From contig JAHLJT010008446.1 of assembly GCA_031308135.1 (NCBI GenBank), positions 168,130,364 to 168,194,363 on the forward strand: a DNA stretch of 64,000 nucleotides. The letters run 5' to 3'. Within the stretch, counting starts at the first letter, position 1; every line of letters begins with the position of its first letter. Shown here piece after piece: positions 33,840 to 46,739 of this stretch. This stretch comes from Acheta domesticus. Lineage: Eukaryota; Arthropoda; Insecta; Orthoptera; Gryllidae. The notes below the pieces were generated by a model. The model was given only the letters and a program-made list of their open reading frames with translations. It was not told the DNA's origin and made no database searches. The translations under genes were made by a program, and so were the position numbers.

Positions 33840-35082
33840 CATATTCCAGGCCAACAACACATAGTTTCCCATTGCAGCAACACAACAACGTTTCCCATTG
33901 CAGATGGAAAACATCCCATATGTTAAAAATGTTAAGTTTAACATATAATTTTTAACGAGTTGAACAGTGAAGACACGGCATTTAAGATATTTAAATTTAC
34001 TATGTCGAAGTAAAATGTTGAGAGGTGGGCCCGGCTTACGCACTATTAGCTGTGAGAAAAGGCAAATGCTGAAGTATGAACGTAACATGATATTTGAAAA
34101 TAATGCAAGTTGTAATAAAATATGTTCATAACATGTTCATGACCTGTCGAATTTTTTCCTCAGATTAAATATGAATTCATGCGCTGCAAGATTCTAGGAG
34201 TTATTATAGAAGCATCTAAAGGTTCCTTCCTCCTCCGGTAGGGTAGGATAGCAACTGATCACAGTCTGCTTTCTCACACACGAAAAGCGATAGGAAAGGA
34301 GGATAGTTTGATAGTGATCTGGTGAGGTTGAGTTGTTTCATGTGGACTTACTACCCTCCTGAAGTGAGCTCATACGTTTTTTTTTCTTCAGAGGTAATGA
34401 AATCGCTTGTGTCAAGTATGTATCGTAAAGAAACACGCTTAATTACGATCGTGCAGGTTGGGTCGCCATCTTTATATTAATCTCTAGTTTGAAAGTGGAT
34501 TTCGATAATTGAAAAATATCTATTAGTGTGGTTTTGGTTACTGAAGTGGTTAGTTTTTCGGTATATGTCTGAAGATTTTGCTATAAACAGGAATTTAAAA
34601 TCCACTTGTTAAAGCTTGATCCAGAGTCCGTCCGGGAATGTGGGAACATCCAATCTTGTGAATATAAATATTACTTTCACAGTGGTGCTGGAAGTTTGTT
34701 TGTTTTTTTATACAAATTACACTGTGTATATAAATCCAGTCCCTTGAGTCCTATGTCCTAGATATTAAGCTGACCTTCGATGTACCATTGCGACTTGTCA
34801 TAGAAGTGGATTGGCTGGTAGGGTGTTGAATTTTGTCTTGTACACCATTGCATTGAAAAATTAATTGCTGAAGGGGTTAGCATGAATTTACAATTTATAA
34901 TAATAACATAAACATAACTTGAGTATTGCCTGTATATAATTGTATTATGTGCCATTGCTTTTGTAACTACCAAAATAATTTTGGGCTTCAAAAATTTCCC
35001 ATGTTTATATTTTGCTTTTGGTGCTCAGGTAATAATCGCGATAGTAATAAGTGAAGGACGTATTAATCACCCAAGATACTGA
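33840..35082. other. AT-rich stretch before the assembly gap
   Basis: No gene or repeat structure is supported. A minus-strand frame at 34991-34758 starting KPKIILVVTK could be a decayed continuation of the piggyBac relic on the other side of the gap, but the match is too weak to annotate. Confidence 0.4.
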
Positions 35083-36082
35083 NNNNNNNNNNNNNNNNNN
35101 NNNNNNNNNNNNNNNNNNNNNNNNNNNNNNNNNNNNNNNNNNNNNNNNNNNNNNNNNNNNNNNNNNNNNNNNNNNNNNNNNNNNNNNNNNNNNNNNNNNN
35201 NNNNNNNNNNNNNNNNNNNNNNNNNNNNNNNNNNNNNNNNNNNNNNNNNNNNNNNNNNNNNNNNNNNNNNNNNNNNNNNNNNNNNNNNNNNNNNNNNNNN
35301 NNNNNNNNNNNNNNNNNNNNNNNNNNNNNNNNNNNNNNNNNNNNNNNNNNNNNNNNNNNNNNNNNNNNNNNNNNNNNNNNNNNNNNNNNNNNNNNNNNNN
35401 NNNNNNNNNNNNNNNNNNNNNNNNNNNNNNNNNNNNNNNNNNNNNNNNNNNNNNNNNNNNNNNNNNNNNNNNNNNNNNNNNNNNNNNNNNNNNNNNNNNN
35501 NNNNNNNNNNNNNNNNNNNNNNNNNNNNNNNNNNNNNNNNNNNNNNNNNNNNNNNNNNNNNNNNNNNNNNNNNNNNNNNNNNNNNNNNNNNNNNNNNNNN
35601 NNNNNNNNNNNNNNNNNNNNNNNNNNNNNNNNNNNNNNNNNNNNNNNNNNNNNNNNNNNNNNNNNNNNNNNNNNNNNNNNNNNNNNNNNNNNNNNNNNNN
35701 NNNNNNNNNNNNNNNNNNNNNNNNNNNNNNNNNNNNNNNNNNNNNNNNNNNNNNNNNNNNNNNNNNNNNNNNNNNNNNNNNNNNNNNNNNNNNNNNNNNN
35801 NNNNNNNNNNNNNNNNNNNNNNNNNNNNNNNNNNNNNNNNNNNNNNNNNNNNNNNNNNNNNNNNNNNNNNNNNNNNNNNNNNNNNNNNNNNNNNNNNNNN
35901 NNNNNNNNNNNNNNNNNNNNNNNNNNNNNNNNNNNNNNNNNNNNNNNNNNNNNNNNNNNNNNNNNNNNNNNNNNNNNNNNNNNNNNNNNNNNNNNNNNNN
36001 NNNNNNNNNNNNNNNNNNNNNNNNNNNNNNNNNNNNNNNNNNNNNNNNNNNNNNNNNNNNNNNNNNNNNNNNNNNNNNNNNN
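35083..36082. other. Assembly gap (1000 Ns)
   Basis: Exactly 1000 undetermined bases, a length typical of a scaffold placeholder and not a measured size. Open frames that appear to cross it are artefacts. Confidence 0.99.
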
Positions 36083-36290
36083 GATCCAACTTGTCTTTGT
36101 GTGCTAGCAAGGAATTCATCGGGAATCATTTTTGTCCTTTTATACTGTCCCCAACAAGTTAATTTTCTCGTCATCAGTTCAATAATAACTTCTGCAAAAT
36201 TAAAGCAATTGTCTAAAGGGACATTGCAGTTAGACCTTTCTATACGTTTGCATACACGAAGCATAGCTTGAGTAGGGTTCCAAATTTTTC
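36083..36290 (-). pseudogene. piggyBac-like transposase fragment at gap edge
   Basis: The minus-strand frame reads CNVPLDNCFNFAEVIIELMT, then RKLTCWGQYKRTK and IPDEFLASTQRQVG up to the Ns. In piggyBac transposases the order is h-x-x-D-N-x-F-x-S-x-x-L-h-x-x-L, then T-x-x-G-T-h-R-x-N-R-x-x-h-P. The D-N and the block preceding P are present, while GTVR is degraded to GQYK. The rest of the gene would lie in the gap. Confidence 0.7.
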
Positions 36291-39200
36291 TCTTTTTGAG
36301 TTGGGATCATTCGAAGGAATGGGCGATCCATTACAATATCGCCCAAGAGCGTTTATGGAAACACCCGTCTCACAGGACCACTACTAAGAGAAACAAATGG
36401 TCTCACATACCACTACAAAAAATATGGAAAGAGAAAAACAGATCGCCACAATATCCGAAAATGCCCCTTAAATGCCGACTGCTTTAGCAGAACTAAACAA
36501 AAGTCCGGCAGAGTGATAGAAGAGGGTCCGGGAGGAAGTTACTATGACTGTCAACGCTCTCGCCCACTCATATCGCCCATTATTGCATAAACCAATTTCA
36601 CTTGGTGCCTGTCAGACCAATGTTTCCATGTGAGTGTTAACATCAGAAGTTTATATAAAATGTAGATGAATTAAAATTATTGATAAAAACCAATGAATAA
36701 CAAGCCTGATGTAATTATTTGCACCAAAACCATATGAAATATATTGCTGCAACTTATGACATTGGTGATTACTAGAACCCGGAAGTTTGACAAAATGCGT
36801 TTTTTGTTATATTTACTATTTTATGACTTTTGACAATAGGAATCAGATAATGGTACTTCTGGGGTTGTTTTAGTAGATTATCATTTTGCCTATTGTAGCT
36901 TCTATGCCTATTTTCGCCATTGTCTTATTTTTGCCTTTTTCTGCCTATTACATCATTATTTTCCTTTTTTTCTTTTCGTGGCACCGCTCTTCATCAAATA
37001 GATATATACTTGCAACCTTGGATAGCACAAAGGCATGATTGTGTTGTCTTCCTGTGAAACCAAAGGCTATGTTAAAAATCTTAATGAATAAAGATGACAC
37101 CAGTCAAGATATTATATTTTTTTCATTGTCACTGAGAGGCTTCGTTCGCTCACGAGTAATCCCATCTTACTTTCGAGTATGGTCTCCATTTGCTTTTGAG
37201 GGCGGCTCTATATATACATGTTCACAGATGGACAGACAGATACAACTTTTTAGACGTGTTCACTGATGGACAGACAGGTACAACCACCCTTCTCAGTGCT
37301 GGCAATTACCCAAGTACAAAGAACGAAACATATAATTTTGTTTTCACTCTGCCATTTTTAAGATTCAATAAGAGATTTTGTGTAAACAATTTTGCCGTTT
37401 TTTAGCCCACAATTAACATACTTTCTCTTCTTATGTACGTAAGAGCTATAGCAGACAATAGCATTTCGAAGAGACGTCAAGAGTGAAACAAATTCGTAGC
37501 TACCAGTTGATCATGTAGAATTGTTTACATTGAAAATATTGTTTCCTTACAAGTTAAGTATAAATTTTTGCGTTATACTAAAATTATGAATAATTTTAAT
37601 TAATAATTTTTATAATAATTCCTTTTAAATGTGGTTTTTCATTGTTAATATTCCTATTTACTCCCCCTTTTTTAACTTGAATAAATACCTTTTTTGAATG
37701 CCTATTTTACTCAAAATAAATGCCTTTTTGCCTGTGTATTTTAGGTAGAATAAATGCCTGAACTTCTGGGCCCTAGTGATTACGCTGGTATTGATTCCAA
37801 ATATGACATTAGTGACTAGTGTCAAATTGAGTGCACCCGATTTACTGTAAATTCATTGCAAAATCTTGGGCAAGCGAAACTGGTTTTTGTTGAGCAGCAT
37901 TATCAAATGTTTTTGTGAATGGCAGGATTAAGAAAAATGACAGTACTTGTATATGTTAAAAAACAGTATAAATTTCATAAAGAATTGATATTGGCGCAAC
38001 CAAAGCCTTTTTTACCATTATGTCGACAATTGTTAGGGTGGTCAATATTACCTCTTTATAGATTACAAGGACCGCTAGTTAAGGATTTCATTGGTGATTT
38101 AATGTTTATATGCAGCAGCACACTAATTTGGACAATCATTTTATGGTAGATGTTATGAATATTGATATTCTGAGAGAAAACAATTGTTAATCAATATATA
38201 TGCAATTATTGTGAATTTGGGTATACGAGCAAGTCAATGTTAAATATCCCCATTACAGTTACTGAAAATTCTGTAACTTGCAGTGATCATATTTTTGCTA
38301 AACTAACATATTTTATTCACTGGAATCCCTTACTAAGATTGTAGTAAGTGTACACATCAGAAAGAAGATGTAATATATATCAAAAAGTAATCATAAGTAA
38401 TACACATCAGAAATTTTGAAGTTGAAAACAATGTTCAGTTATATGTTCAAGGCAGTTTCTAAGGAGTTCGAAATTTTGTTGGGTAATGTTTACTTCATTA
38501 CACCTGCCTACATTTCTTTGATCCCATGCATAAGCTGATAAGTCATGGAACTTAATTTTACAGGAGAGCAAAAACTACTTTTAACTGAAGTAAATCAGGT
38601 ATTAATGATATTCAAATGACTTATTTGTGTGTAGGTTTTGTTGAATATAATTAATCCTTGATTTACAGCATCAGTTGAAAATTGTTTTCTGCTCTCCTAT
38701 AAAATTTAAGTTTTCATGACCTATCAGCTTGTTCATCAAGGTCAATGATTTATCGCCTGGCAATAATTTTTTATCCCTTAATGAATAAGATAACTCCTAA
38801 AAACTAAACTTTACAAGAGTGCAACGTCTCTTGCCTTCCTGGGGTAGATGAACTTTGGGTCATCACAGTGAATATACTGACAACTCCACTTATCTTTTAA
38901 GAGTTTAAGATTTTATGACATGTGCATTACATGCATACACAAGCACAGTTGGCTCAGAAAGAATTTAACCTATCTTATACACAAGTGTAAAGAAGGCTTA
39001 AGGGAATCCAGTTGTATTCTTTCCTAATTTAGAGCAAAAAATTGACACACCGGCTTATTTTCAGTGGGTGTTCTAAAAATCATATTGACACTCCACATTA
39101 TATTTGTTCACAAAAATTGTTAATTTTGTAGAAATTGTGTGTTGTGAAAAATGCAATGCTTAGGTACATAGGAATACAATAAGTAAATCTTATTGGACAA

Positions 39201-40020
39201 ATGCCACCCACCCTCGTGCAAGATTTGTTGTACATACTGCAACGCAGAGTAATGTACGAGTGATTTCTTTTTATTATTTCATGTGAAAATTCAGAAATCA
39301 CTTATTTGGAGGAGCAACTTACCATTTGTTGCACCTGTTACTGGTATGTCTCCAATAGGCATACCATAATAGTTTACTTACTCTTTTCAGAAAGTGACTG
39401 AAGTTGTCGAAGGAAATTTTCCCTTACTCTTACTGAAATTTTGCTGGCCAGGGGTTTGGCTTCTGTGCTTCAATTCCAATAAATTTTGGGGATTTTCGTG
39501 TGTATTCTGAGCCAATGTTCTGTTTAACAATAAATTTTAAGGGTTGATTTTTTGCTCGAAAATTTTTCCAACCCGGATATAAAATGATCCACTACTTGAC
39601 TGCAAAATAATTATATGTACAAATGATGAAGGAAAAATTATATAGAATTGCTTCAGGTAGACGCAGTAAACATTAGAACAATATGGCAGAGTCAAACTCG
39701 ATTGCAAAAAAGTCTTTAAAACAGACGAGAAGTACTAGAAACGTCTTTAATGTGACTATTAATGATCTTGATCCAAAAATCCTAAAATCTCTTTTACAGA
39801 TTAAATTTGCAAAGCAAAGTTAATAAGTTACTCTTAACCCATTAGCTCCTGCATGCAGAAATAATCGTCCAATCCTAATGAATATAGCTGGGATTTTCTT
39901 GTAATTTCATTTTTGTTGCTTACAATTTACAAACCGGAAAGCAAGAATATATTCGAATTTGTGTATCAGGATCATTTTAATTCCATTTTACTTCACATTT
40001 ATTACTTTCCCGTATACTAC
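36291..40020. other. AT-rich stretch with repeat debris, no supported gene
   Basis: At 36880-36960 and 37650-37750 the phrase tgcctatttt and variants recur. At 37130-37430 there is a minus-oriented 5' piece of the Helitron-like family (gttttttagcccacaattaac, gacagacag). Within it, tgttcac-gatggacagacag occurs twice (37218 and 37257). A 46-codon frame at about 39682-39822 (MAESNSIAKKSLKQ) and a 76-residue frame at 37919-38149 have no recognised domain. Confidence 0.4.
38517..38745. repeat. Long imperfect inverted repeat (~85-bp arms)
   Basis: The left arm near 38525-38605 (aagctgataagtcatgg, caggagagcaaaaac, gtaaatca) is mirrored at 38652-38738 (gatttacagc, tgctctcctata, catgacctatcagctt). 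The spacer is about 45 bases. It could be a small foldback MITE; no target duplication was identified. Confidence 0.7.
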
Positions 40021-40026
40021 GTATAT

Positions 40027-40806
40027 ACGGAGTAATACACGTGGTATAAGGAGTAATACACGTGGTATAAGGAGTAATACACGTGGTATAAGGAGTAATA
40101 CACGTGGTATAAGGAGTAATACACGTGGTATAAGGAGTAATACACGTGGTATAAGGAGTAATACACGTGGTATAAGGAGTAATACACGTGGTATAAGGAG
40201 TAATACACGTGGTATAAGGAGTAATACACGTGGTATAAGGAGTAATACACGTGGTATAAGGAGTAATACACGTGGTATAAGGAGTAATACACGTGGTATA
40301 AGGAGTAATACACGTGGTATAAGGAGTAATACACGTGGTATAAGGAGTAATACACGTGGTATAAGGAGTAATACACGTGGTATAAGGAGTAATACACGTG
40401 GTATAAGGAGTAATACACGTGGTATAAGGAGTAATACACGTGGTATAAGGAGTAATACACGTGGTATAAGGAGTAATACACGTGGTATAAGGAGTAATAC
40501 ACGTGGTATAAGGAGTAATACACGTGGTATAAGGAGTAATACACGTGGTTATAAGGAGTAATACACGTGGTATAAGGAGTAATACACGTGGTATAAGGAG
40601 TAATACACGTGGTATAAGGAGTAATACACGTGGTATAAGGAGTAATACACGTGGTATAAGGAGTAATACACGTGGTATAAGGAGTAATACACGTGGTATA
40701 AGGAGTAATACACGTGGTATAAGGAGTAATACACGTGGTATAAGGAGTAATACACGTGGTATAAGGAGTAATGCGCGGAGTATAAGGAGTAATGCGCGGA
40801 GTATAG
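40027..40806. repeat. 21-bp minisatellite, 37 units
   Basis: Thirty-five units share the core taatacacgtggta with CACGTG at a strict 21-base spacing from 40038 to 40753. Two diverged units (gcgcgg in place of cacgtgg) close the array on the right. The only irregularity among the 35 is one extra T at 40550. The 21-base period is seven codons, so both strands stay open (RSNTRGI and YYSLYHV heptads); I regard these frames as by-products. The array abuts the 5' part of a Helitron-like element. Confidence 0.97.
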
Positions 40807-41603
40807 GGAAAGTTGTGTAATGTTGCTGGAAAAAACTGATTTTCGGCAGAAAAAAATCATAACTGGGCCCTGGAAACCAAAAGTTGTTAAATGAAGTTGC
40901 TAAATTAAGAAAAAATCATCTGTGGTGCAACCAGAATCCCAGTTTTGTGGGGCCCTGATACCGAAAAACCAATTGACGGCAAAACGTCCGTCTGTCCGGT
41001 GTCTGAAAAACACTAGCGCCTAAACCAGGCGTATTTTTCTTTCCAAATTGAAGAAACCCCTGTCCATCTGGCCTGAGACGAAGCTCAGCGACTTTGAAAA
41101 ACTTTTTTTGGGGGGGGGGTACTTTACACGAAGCTTCCGGACATTTTCAATATGTTCTCAAAAACGGCTCCAAATTTTTCCTTTAAATTTCTTGTAAGAG
41201 TAGAGTAAAATACACTTTTAAAAGGTGGCATAGGTCTGATTTTCACGGTAACTCTGATGCCAAATGTTGAATTTTGTTCGGGGTTTTCCTTAAACTACAA
41301 AATTGAAGGTAGGGATTTTTCTTTTAAATACAATTCGTTCTCCATAGTGAGTTTCATTAAGGTCATGTACATTATTTTGATAATTTTAGTAGTTGCGCGC
41401 AATATTGCGTGGAATATGTATAATTTTAAAAAGGAACAAAAACAAGCTTTTTTCAAAAACGTCTCCAATTTTTTCTTTCAACTTTTGGTAGGGATACTGC
41501 TAAGTTATTCCGAGATGACATAAACATTAGTTTGCTCTACTCTTTTGGCTTCTCAAAAATTACAAAAATTTGATTTTTTTTTTACTTGTCTCACGTCGTT
41601 ATA
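40807..41603 (+). mobile_element. Helitron-like element H4, 5' part
   Basis: Begins with sequence equivalent to the family 5' region (gggaaagttgtgtaatgttg, gattttcggcagaaa). It includes accgaaaaaccaattgacgg and aaggtggcataggtctgatt. It is interrupted at 41603 by a Tigger/pogo element and resumes at 49368, as shown by comparison with the uninterrupted copy at 24.8-27 kb. Confidence 0.75.
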
Positions 41604-42010
41604 CAGTCGACTCCGGTTATAGCGAACTTCTGGGGACTAACATTTTTGGTTCAGTATATCCGATGATGTCAAAATTAAATAAAATTTATCCGTAATGATT
41701 GATTTTATTAATATAGAGATACAGCAAAATACATGAACAGTGCTATCTGAAAATTTCAAACTATTTGTTCTTAAATAATCTTAAATTATCTTAAATTTTG
41801 AATTGTTTGCTTCATATATTTTTCATTAGTAATTTCTCCAGATTCTTCTCTGAAAACTGAAGCAAGCAATCGTGCGTCGCTGACGCCACTAGTAGCCCAC
41901 GCAGGACACGACCATTGTTTCTGCAGTGATGAGTGGCATAAGGTCATCAGTAGGGTGCGGATTTATATGCACTATAAATCCTGAAAATATGCATGCAAAT
42001 ATGCTTTAAA

Positions 42011-43595
42011 CTAGTGGTGCTACAACAGTACATACTTTCCCGCGTTATTGGAAACGGCTAGGTAGTATTGAAATATTGCACTTTCTGCGCTACTAACATC
42101 TTAGCTATTATTTGAAAACGTCCAATTCAACCAAGAAGCGAGCAACTCACGGTTTACATCGTAGTGTTGTCAGAACTACGTGACTTCCACAACTGCATAA
42201 AAATAGAATACAAAAGTTTTGTAAACTTGCCTTGGAAAAAAAGCCTAATACTCTGGACAATATAGAAATGCATTTTATAGGACCATGATTAGAGAAGAGC
42301 ATTCTAGAACCATGTAACAAATACTCTTCTCACTACAAATGGTACAGCATTTGGTGCGAAAACTAAATATTTTCATGCAAATATAAACTTAAGTTTGACA
42401 ATTATAACTCCTTTTCATACAGCTCCATCAGGTCTCGACAATGACACTAATTCACAGAAATTTGCGAGCGCGAAACGGAATTCCATTGTTGCATTCCCTG
42501 CATTGTTGCTATTCTGAGAGCTATTAATTTTTATTTCAAAATAATTAATTTATTGAAAACGAATAACAAAAGGTCGAATGTAAGAAACGAACAAAAAAAG
42601 AATATGCAAAATTGCAAATTCCAATTTACGATTCATTTAGCTGTCTGAAGCGCAGTAAATTTGCAGCGGGCTGTTGTTTGTCAAGAAATTATAGAAAAAC
42701 TACTCATATTTTCAAAAAATTCAACATGACCTTATTTGAAGATCTGTTTTTGATGAGCATATTTCATTAAGAAAAACAGTTGAAACTGCACAATTGTAGT
42801 TGTAGAAAGACGCCGAAAAGTTTTTAATTTTTTAAAATTGTTGCAAAATCAGGTGTTTTAACGAACATGAAACCCGCATCATTCTCTTGAGCTTCCTTTC
42901 TGCTATCTCAGATCCCAATTTAATCAAAAAACGTTGTGCGGTTTTTAAAGAAAAGAAAAAATTGTCTTTGACACAAATTTTCGCAAAAAATACTTATTTT
43001 GGAAAAATTGAACATGACCTTATATGAAGACCCTGTTTTTATGAACACATTTCATTAAGGAAAAAAATTGAATTTTCATAATTGTAGTTGCATAAAGACG
43101 CCGGAAAAATATAGATTTTTTTTCAATTTTCGAAAAATCAGTGTTTTCAACCAACATGAGACCTACGCCATTCTCTTAAATGACCTTCAGACTATCCAAC
43201 AACAAAATTTAGTCAAAATTGTTGGCGCCATTTTTTGAAAATGTCCCAGGGGCTTCATGTAAAGTACCCCCGAAAATTAAAATATCTGTTTCAAAATCAA
43301 GGGACCGGGAGATCAGCCAGATCGATGGGGGAGTAACAATTTTGGAGAAAATCGGCTGAACGGTTTAGTCGTTAGCGTTGTTCACGGACAGACAAGTTTT
43401 GCTTTCAATTGTTTTTTCGGTATCAAGGACCCACAAAACAGGGATTCTGGCTGCACCACGTGTTAGGAGATTTTTTTTCTTCTTAATTTAGCAACTGGAT
43501 TTATCCACTTTTTCGTTACCGGGGCCTCTGTAATAAGAGTTTTTCTGCCGAAAATCCGCCGTTTTTTCGCGCTGTATTACATAACTTTTTCTTAA
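42011..43595 (-). mobile_element. Helitron-like element H3, near complete
   Basis: On the minus strand the 3' end is a degenerate hairpin followed by CACTAG and a flanking T. The 5' region near 43530-43595 contains tgccgaaaatccgccg in plus-strand reading. It is the most complete copy of the family here, about 1.6 kb, and lies inside hAT element A. CTAG fits the CTRR terminus of Helitrons, but the 5' TC start could not be found. Confidence 0.65.
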
Positions 43596-43672
43596 TTACT
43601 AACCAAAAGTAAAAAGAGGAAAACGTGCACTTTAAAATAAAAATATGCACAGACAAAAGTGCGTGTTTAATT

Positions 43673-46080
43673 CTATACAAAATAGTTTGATTTGCATGTT
43701 GAATGATGCACACTGAATTTAGTTTCTATTGCAAGAGATTGTAATATCTTTTCAAAATTTTCTGGTATGAATCTTTTTCTGTTATCTGCAAGAATGTCCT
43801 TTTCTACAGAAAAAGTTATTTCAACTTCGCATGAGTTTAGGGGACAAAACTTAAAAGCTACAATTTCTTTAGCAGTGTAATTTTCAACACTGCGTTTCAC
43901 CCTGTAAAATACCACTTATAATTTTCACCGTTCTCAAATCGGGATTTCTTTCGTAAATTTCCTTGACTAAGACGCGCCCTACTGGTTCTAGAAAATAATT
44001 GAATGAGTATTCTATAGAGTTCAATAAGTTAACTGCAGTAGTTACTTGTAGATCACGTTCTTCAAGCTTGGTAGTGATTTAAGGCAAAGTTATGTAGTGA
44101 ATACCAATGAATGTTCACTTTTGATTACTTAATTATTTACAGCCATTATTGGTGAATTAATACACTCGCATCTGCATTCAATAAATGAAGTACCTTCTTG
44201 ATAACTTAAATGTGCGTCTAGTAATAAAGTGCAGCATTGAGCCATGTTCCCCAACTGGTAAGAACAGCCAAGAATGGGAATTTCTGGTAATTCTTTGAAT
44301 ATGTGTTCTCGACGGGGTTTTCACAAAAACTATTTAACAGAATAAATCAAATTATTAACTTTAGGTTGCTGTGAACGAATCTCTTCAGCAGTATGATGTA
44401 GGCCAGGGCCGCTCAAGCAGAGCAAATAGGCAGCGCGGAGCCGTGTTGTCAGCCGAGAGCGGGACACCGGAGCCCGAGCGTTGCGTGCCTTGCAATAACC
44501 TCTGTCACAGTGTCCCGGTAACTCCAGTCGGTGTTGCGGAAACATGGAAGTCGAAGCGAGCACTTCACAGACCAGAGCATCTACACCGGCAATTTTCAAT
44601 GCAGTATGGGAAGAAAAGTATCTTTTCGCCGACTACGGCAGCTATGCTAAATGTTTAGTTCACAAAAAGGGTTCAATCACGAGAAGAAGATTAATTTGCG
44701 ACGACATTATACATTTAATCATGCTGATGAAAATGACAAATACGCTCAAGAAGAACAAGAGGAAGTTTTCAGTGTTCTGAAAAACAATGACTCACTAGAA
44801 GTAAGTTTTGGATGTATTTTGATGTTCGTATGTTTTTTGACAGTAAAATAACACAATACAAATGAGTTTTAATTTTATTGCATACCGATACTACAACGTG
44901 AGCATTTAGGAAATGAATTTCCCAGAAAACCGTTTTCCAAAACTGCATCGGAATGCTGCTCGATTGTTAAGTACGTTGTGATCAACATACAACTGTGAGC
45001 AATTTTTTGCTTCTTTGAAAATTTGTAACTTTCGAATGAGAAGTACAATTACAGATCACAATCTGAAATGCATGTTACGGCTCAATAGCACCAGGTTATC
45101 TCTTCCAAATATAGAAAGTATATTGCGAGAAAAAACATTTAAAGGTGTAATAAGAGTATTTGATTTTGCAATCAACTTCATTTTTAATTTTAATTTCCAT
45201 TACTTATAGTATTTTTATTACTTGTTTATTTAATAACATTTTTTGTGCAACCTTTATAATACTTTTCATATTCAGCAGCATGATAAACTGTGTAATGTCA
45301 CCGCTATTAAATTTCTCTATGTTATTGAGCACTTTTTTTGCAACTAAACATTTGGTATTGCGGGCGCAATCTGCAAAAAGATACTTTCCTTTCCGTGTTG
45401 CATTGCAAATTGTTTTTTTATATTCCAAATTACACGAATATGTTTATATCTAGTAACTGTTCCAATAAATGTTACAAAAGTATTTTACTGTTTTTTCTGT
45501 CGTAATATCCTTTCCCAGAACAGTGAGTATTTTTCATTCCGAACAACGGAAAATACCCCGTAGAAATACGACGCGACCCACTGTGCCACATGCTGCCGAT
45601 CGATATTTGATGACGTCATTTGCTCTTGGTGCGGCGAAAGAGGAGAGAGCAACCGGTGGCTCCTCCTCGGAGCAGATGGTTGAGCGGCCCTGATGTAGGC
45701 CATGAACAAAACAAGTAATATGAAGCGTTTTGGGGTAGAACACTTGAACACTACCGCTGCTTTCAGCATTTATGCTGCACTATCCATCAGAAATGTCAAG
45801 AATCTCCCTTTGTGCTCTCCAGCTGGCTACAATATACACAGTGCATCTCTCAGTCCTTGCTATGAGATCCTGCATCTTTGGAATCCAATTACGCACAACT
45901 ACACACTTCCCACAGAAATTAGTTGTTTCATTAATTGAAAGCCAGATAAATGAATCTTCAGTGTCATCTATAATTTCGCGGGACACTTTTTCATAGACTG
46001 GATTAATGTAGTTTTTGCATAAGTGGATTAAAGTAGTCGTAAATTTTCCTGTTGGTACACTGTATTTCTTCAAAAAACGC
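43673..46080 (-). pseudogene. hAT transposase of element A, split by another hAT
   Basis: From 46073 down: KKYSVPTGKFTTTLIHLCKN, then EDSFIWLSINETTNFCGKCV, where the catalytic region normally reads I-W-h-S-h-D-E-T-T-D; both aspartates are N here. After the 1289-bp insertion, from about 44390 down: AEEIRSQQPKVNNLIYSVK and IFKELPEIPI. The C-terminal dimerisation part follows at 43915-43673: FKFCPLNSCEVEITFSVEKD, then NRKRFIPENFEKIL. The order is right for one gene on one strand. Many stops show that it is long dead. Confidence 0.8.
44404..45692. mobile_element. Palindromic hAT element B (two inverted 5' ends), 1289 bp
   Basis: Both ends start CAGGGCCGCTCAA when read inward. Both flanks are ATGTAGGC (44396-44403 and 45693-45700), a perfect 8-bp duplication. 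The left arm carries on the plus strand a frame from 44544 with EEKYLFADYGSYAKCLVHKK and then LRRHYTFNHADENDKY, a BED-type zinc finger start of a hAT transposase. The right arm carries a diverged copy of the same finger region on the minus strand (45428-45204: GKYLFADCARNTKCLVAKK). No catalytic domain is present. Confidence 0.85.
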
Positions 46081-46739
46081 TAAAAAAAATTATCCAGCTT
46101 CATCTTTGGTTAGAGCCGGACAAAAACGCCATCAGTTCCGTTCGTTCTCGGCGGCTATACCAGACGCGCCGATTCTACTGTGTCCGAGAATGCCAGTTCC
46201 GGAACTACCATTATCGAGAACAAACGATACCGCCGAACGAACCGAACTTGGCCTGTTATTGATGTGCGCCGACCGCGTCGAACAAATGCTGGAAGCGTCA
46301 CCGGAGCTCTCGCCACCGTTTAGTATAGCTTAAACTCGAGGCAGTCTGGCGGTATGTCTTGTGGAATAAGGCAAAATATTTTTGCGATTTGCGAGATTTG
46401 TACGTTGACCAATGCACAAGCAATATAGCGGCACCTGTAATTTTTGTAGCGTTAGGCTTTTGACATATATTTATAATAAAAATAATGAAAAAATAACATA
46501 TATGACGAATATTTATTTCGCCTATTTTCACGTAAATATATTTTAAGGCATATTTAACTTTATAAGCTTTTTTTTTTCTTGAAATATATTTCTATTTTCT
46601 TCTAGTTTGGTTAAAAATGAATGTTTAAACCATTTCCACTTTCACTAATGCCAGCCGTTTGGCACCGAACCTCTATTTTTTATCTAGATCTAGACCGAGG
46701 ATGTCATTTGTTTTTGAATTTGAAATTCTGTATCTTTAG

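Noticed and set aside
34758..34991. Continuation of piggyBac transposase left of the gap (KPKII...)
   Set aside because: Only a few residues match the expected block, and the following conserved region is not recognisable in any frame.
35005..36271. Open frames of about 350-419 codons crossing the N run
   Set aside because: They consist almost entirely of undetermined bases; only the piggyBac-like residues at the right edge are real.
40027..40806. CRISPR-like array
   Set aside because: Units are contiguous with no spacers; it is a minisatellite in a eukaryotic genome.
39959..40860. Long open frames (RSNTRGI and YYSLYHV heptad repeats) in the minisatellite
   Set aside because: A 21-base period keeps every stop-free frame open on both strands. 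There is no start context, no flanking coding sequence, and the inserted T at 40550 breaks the frame.
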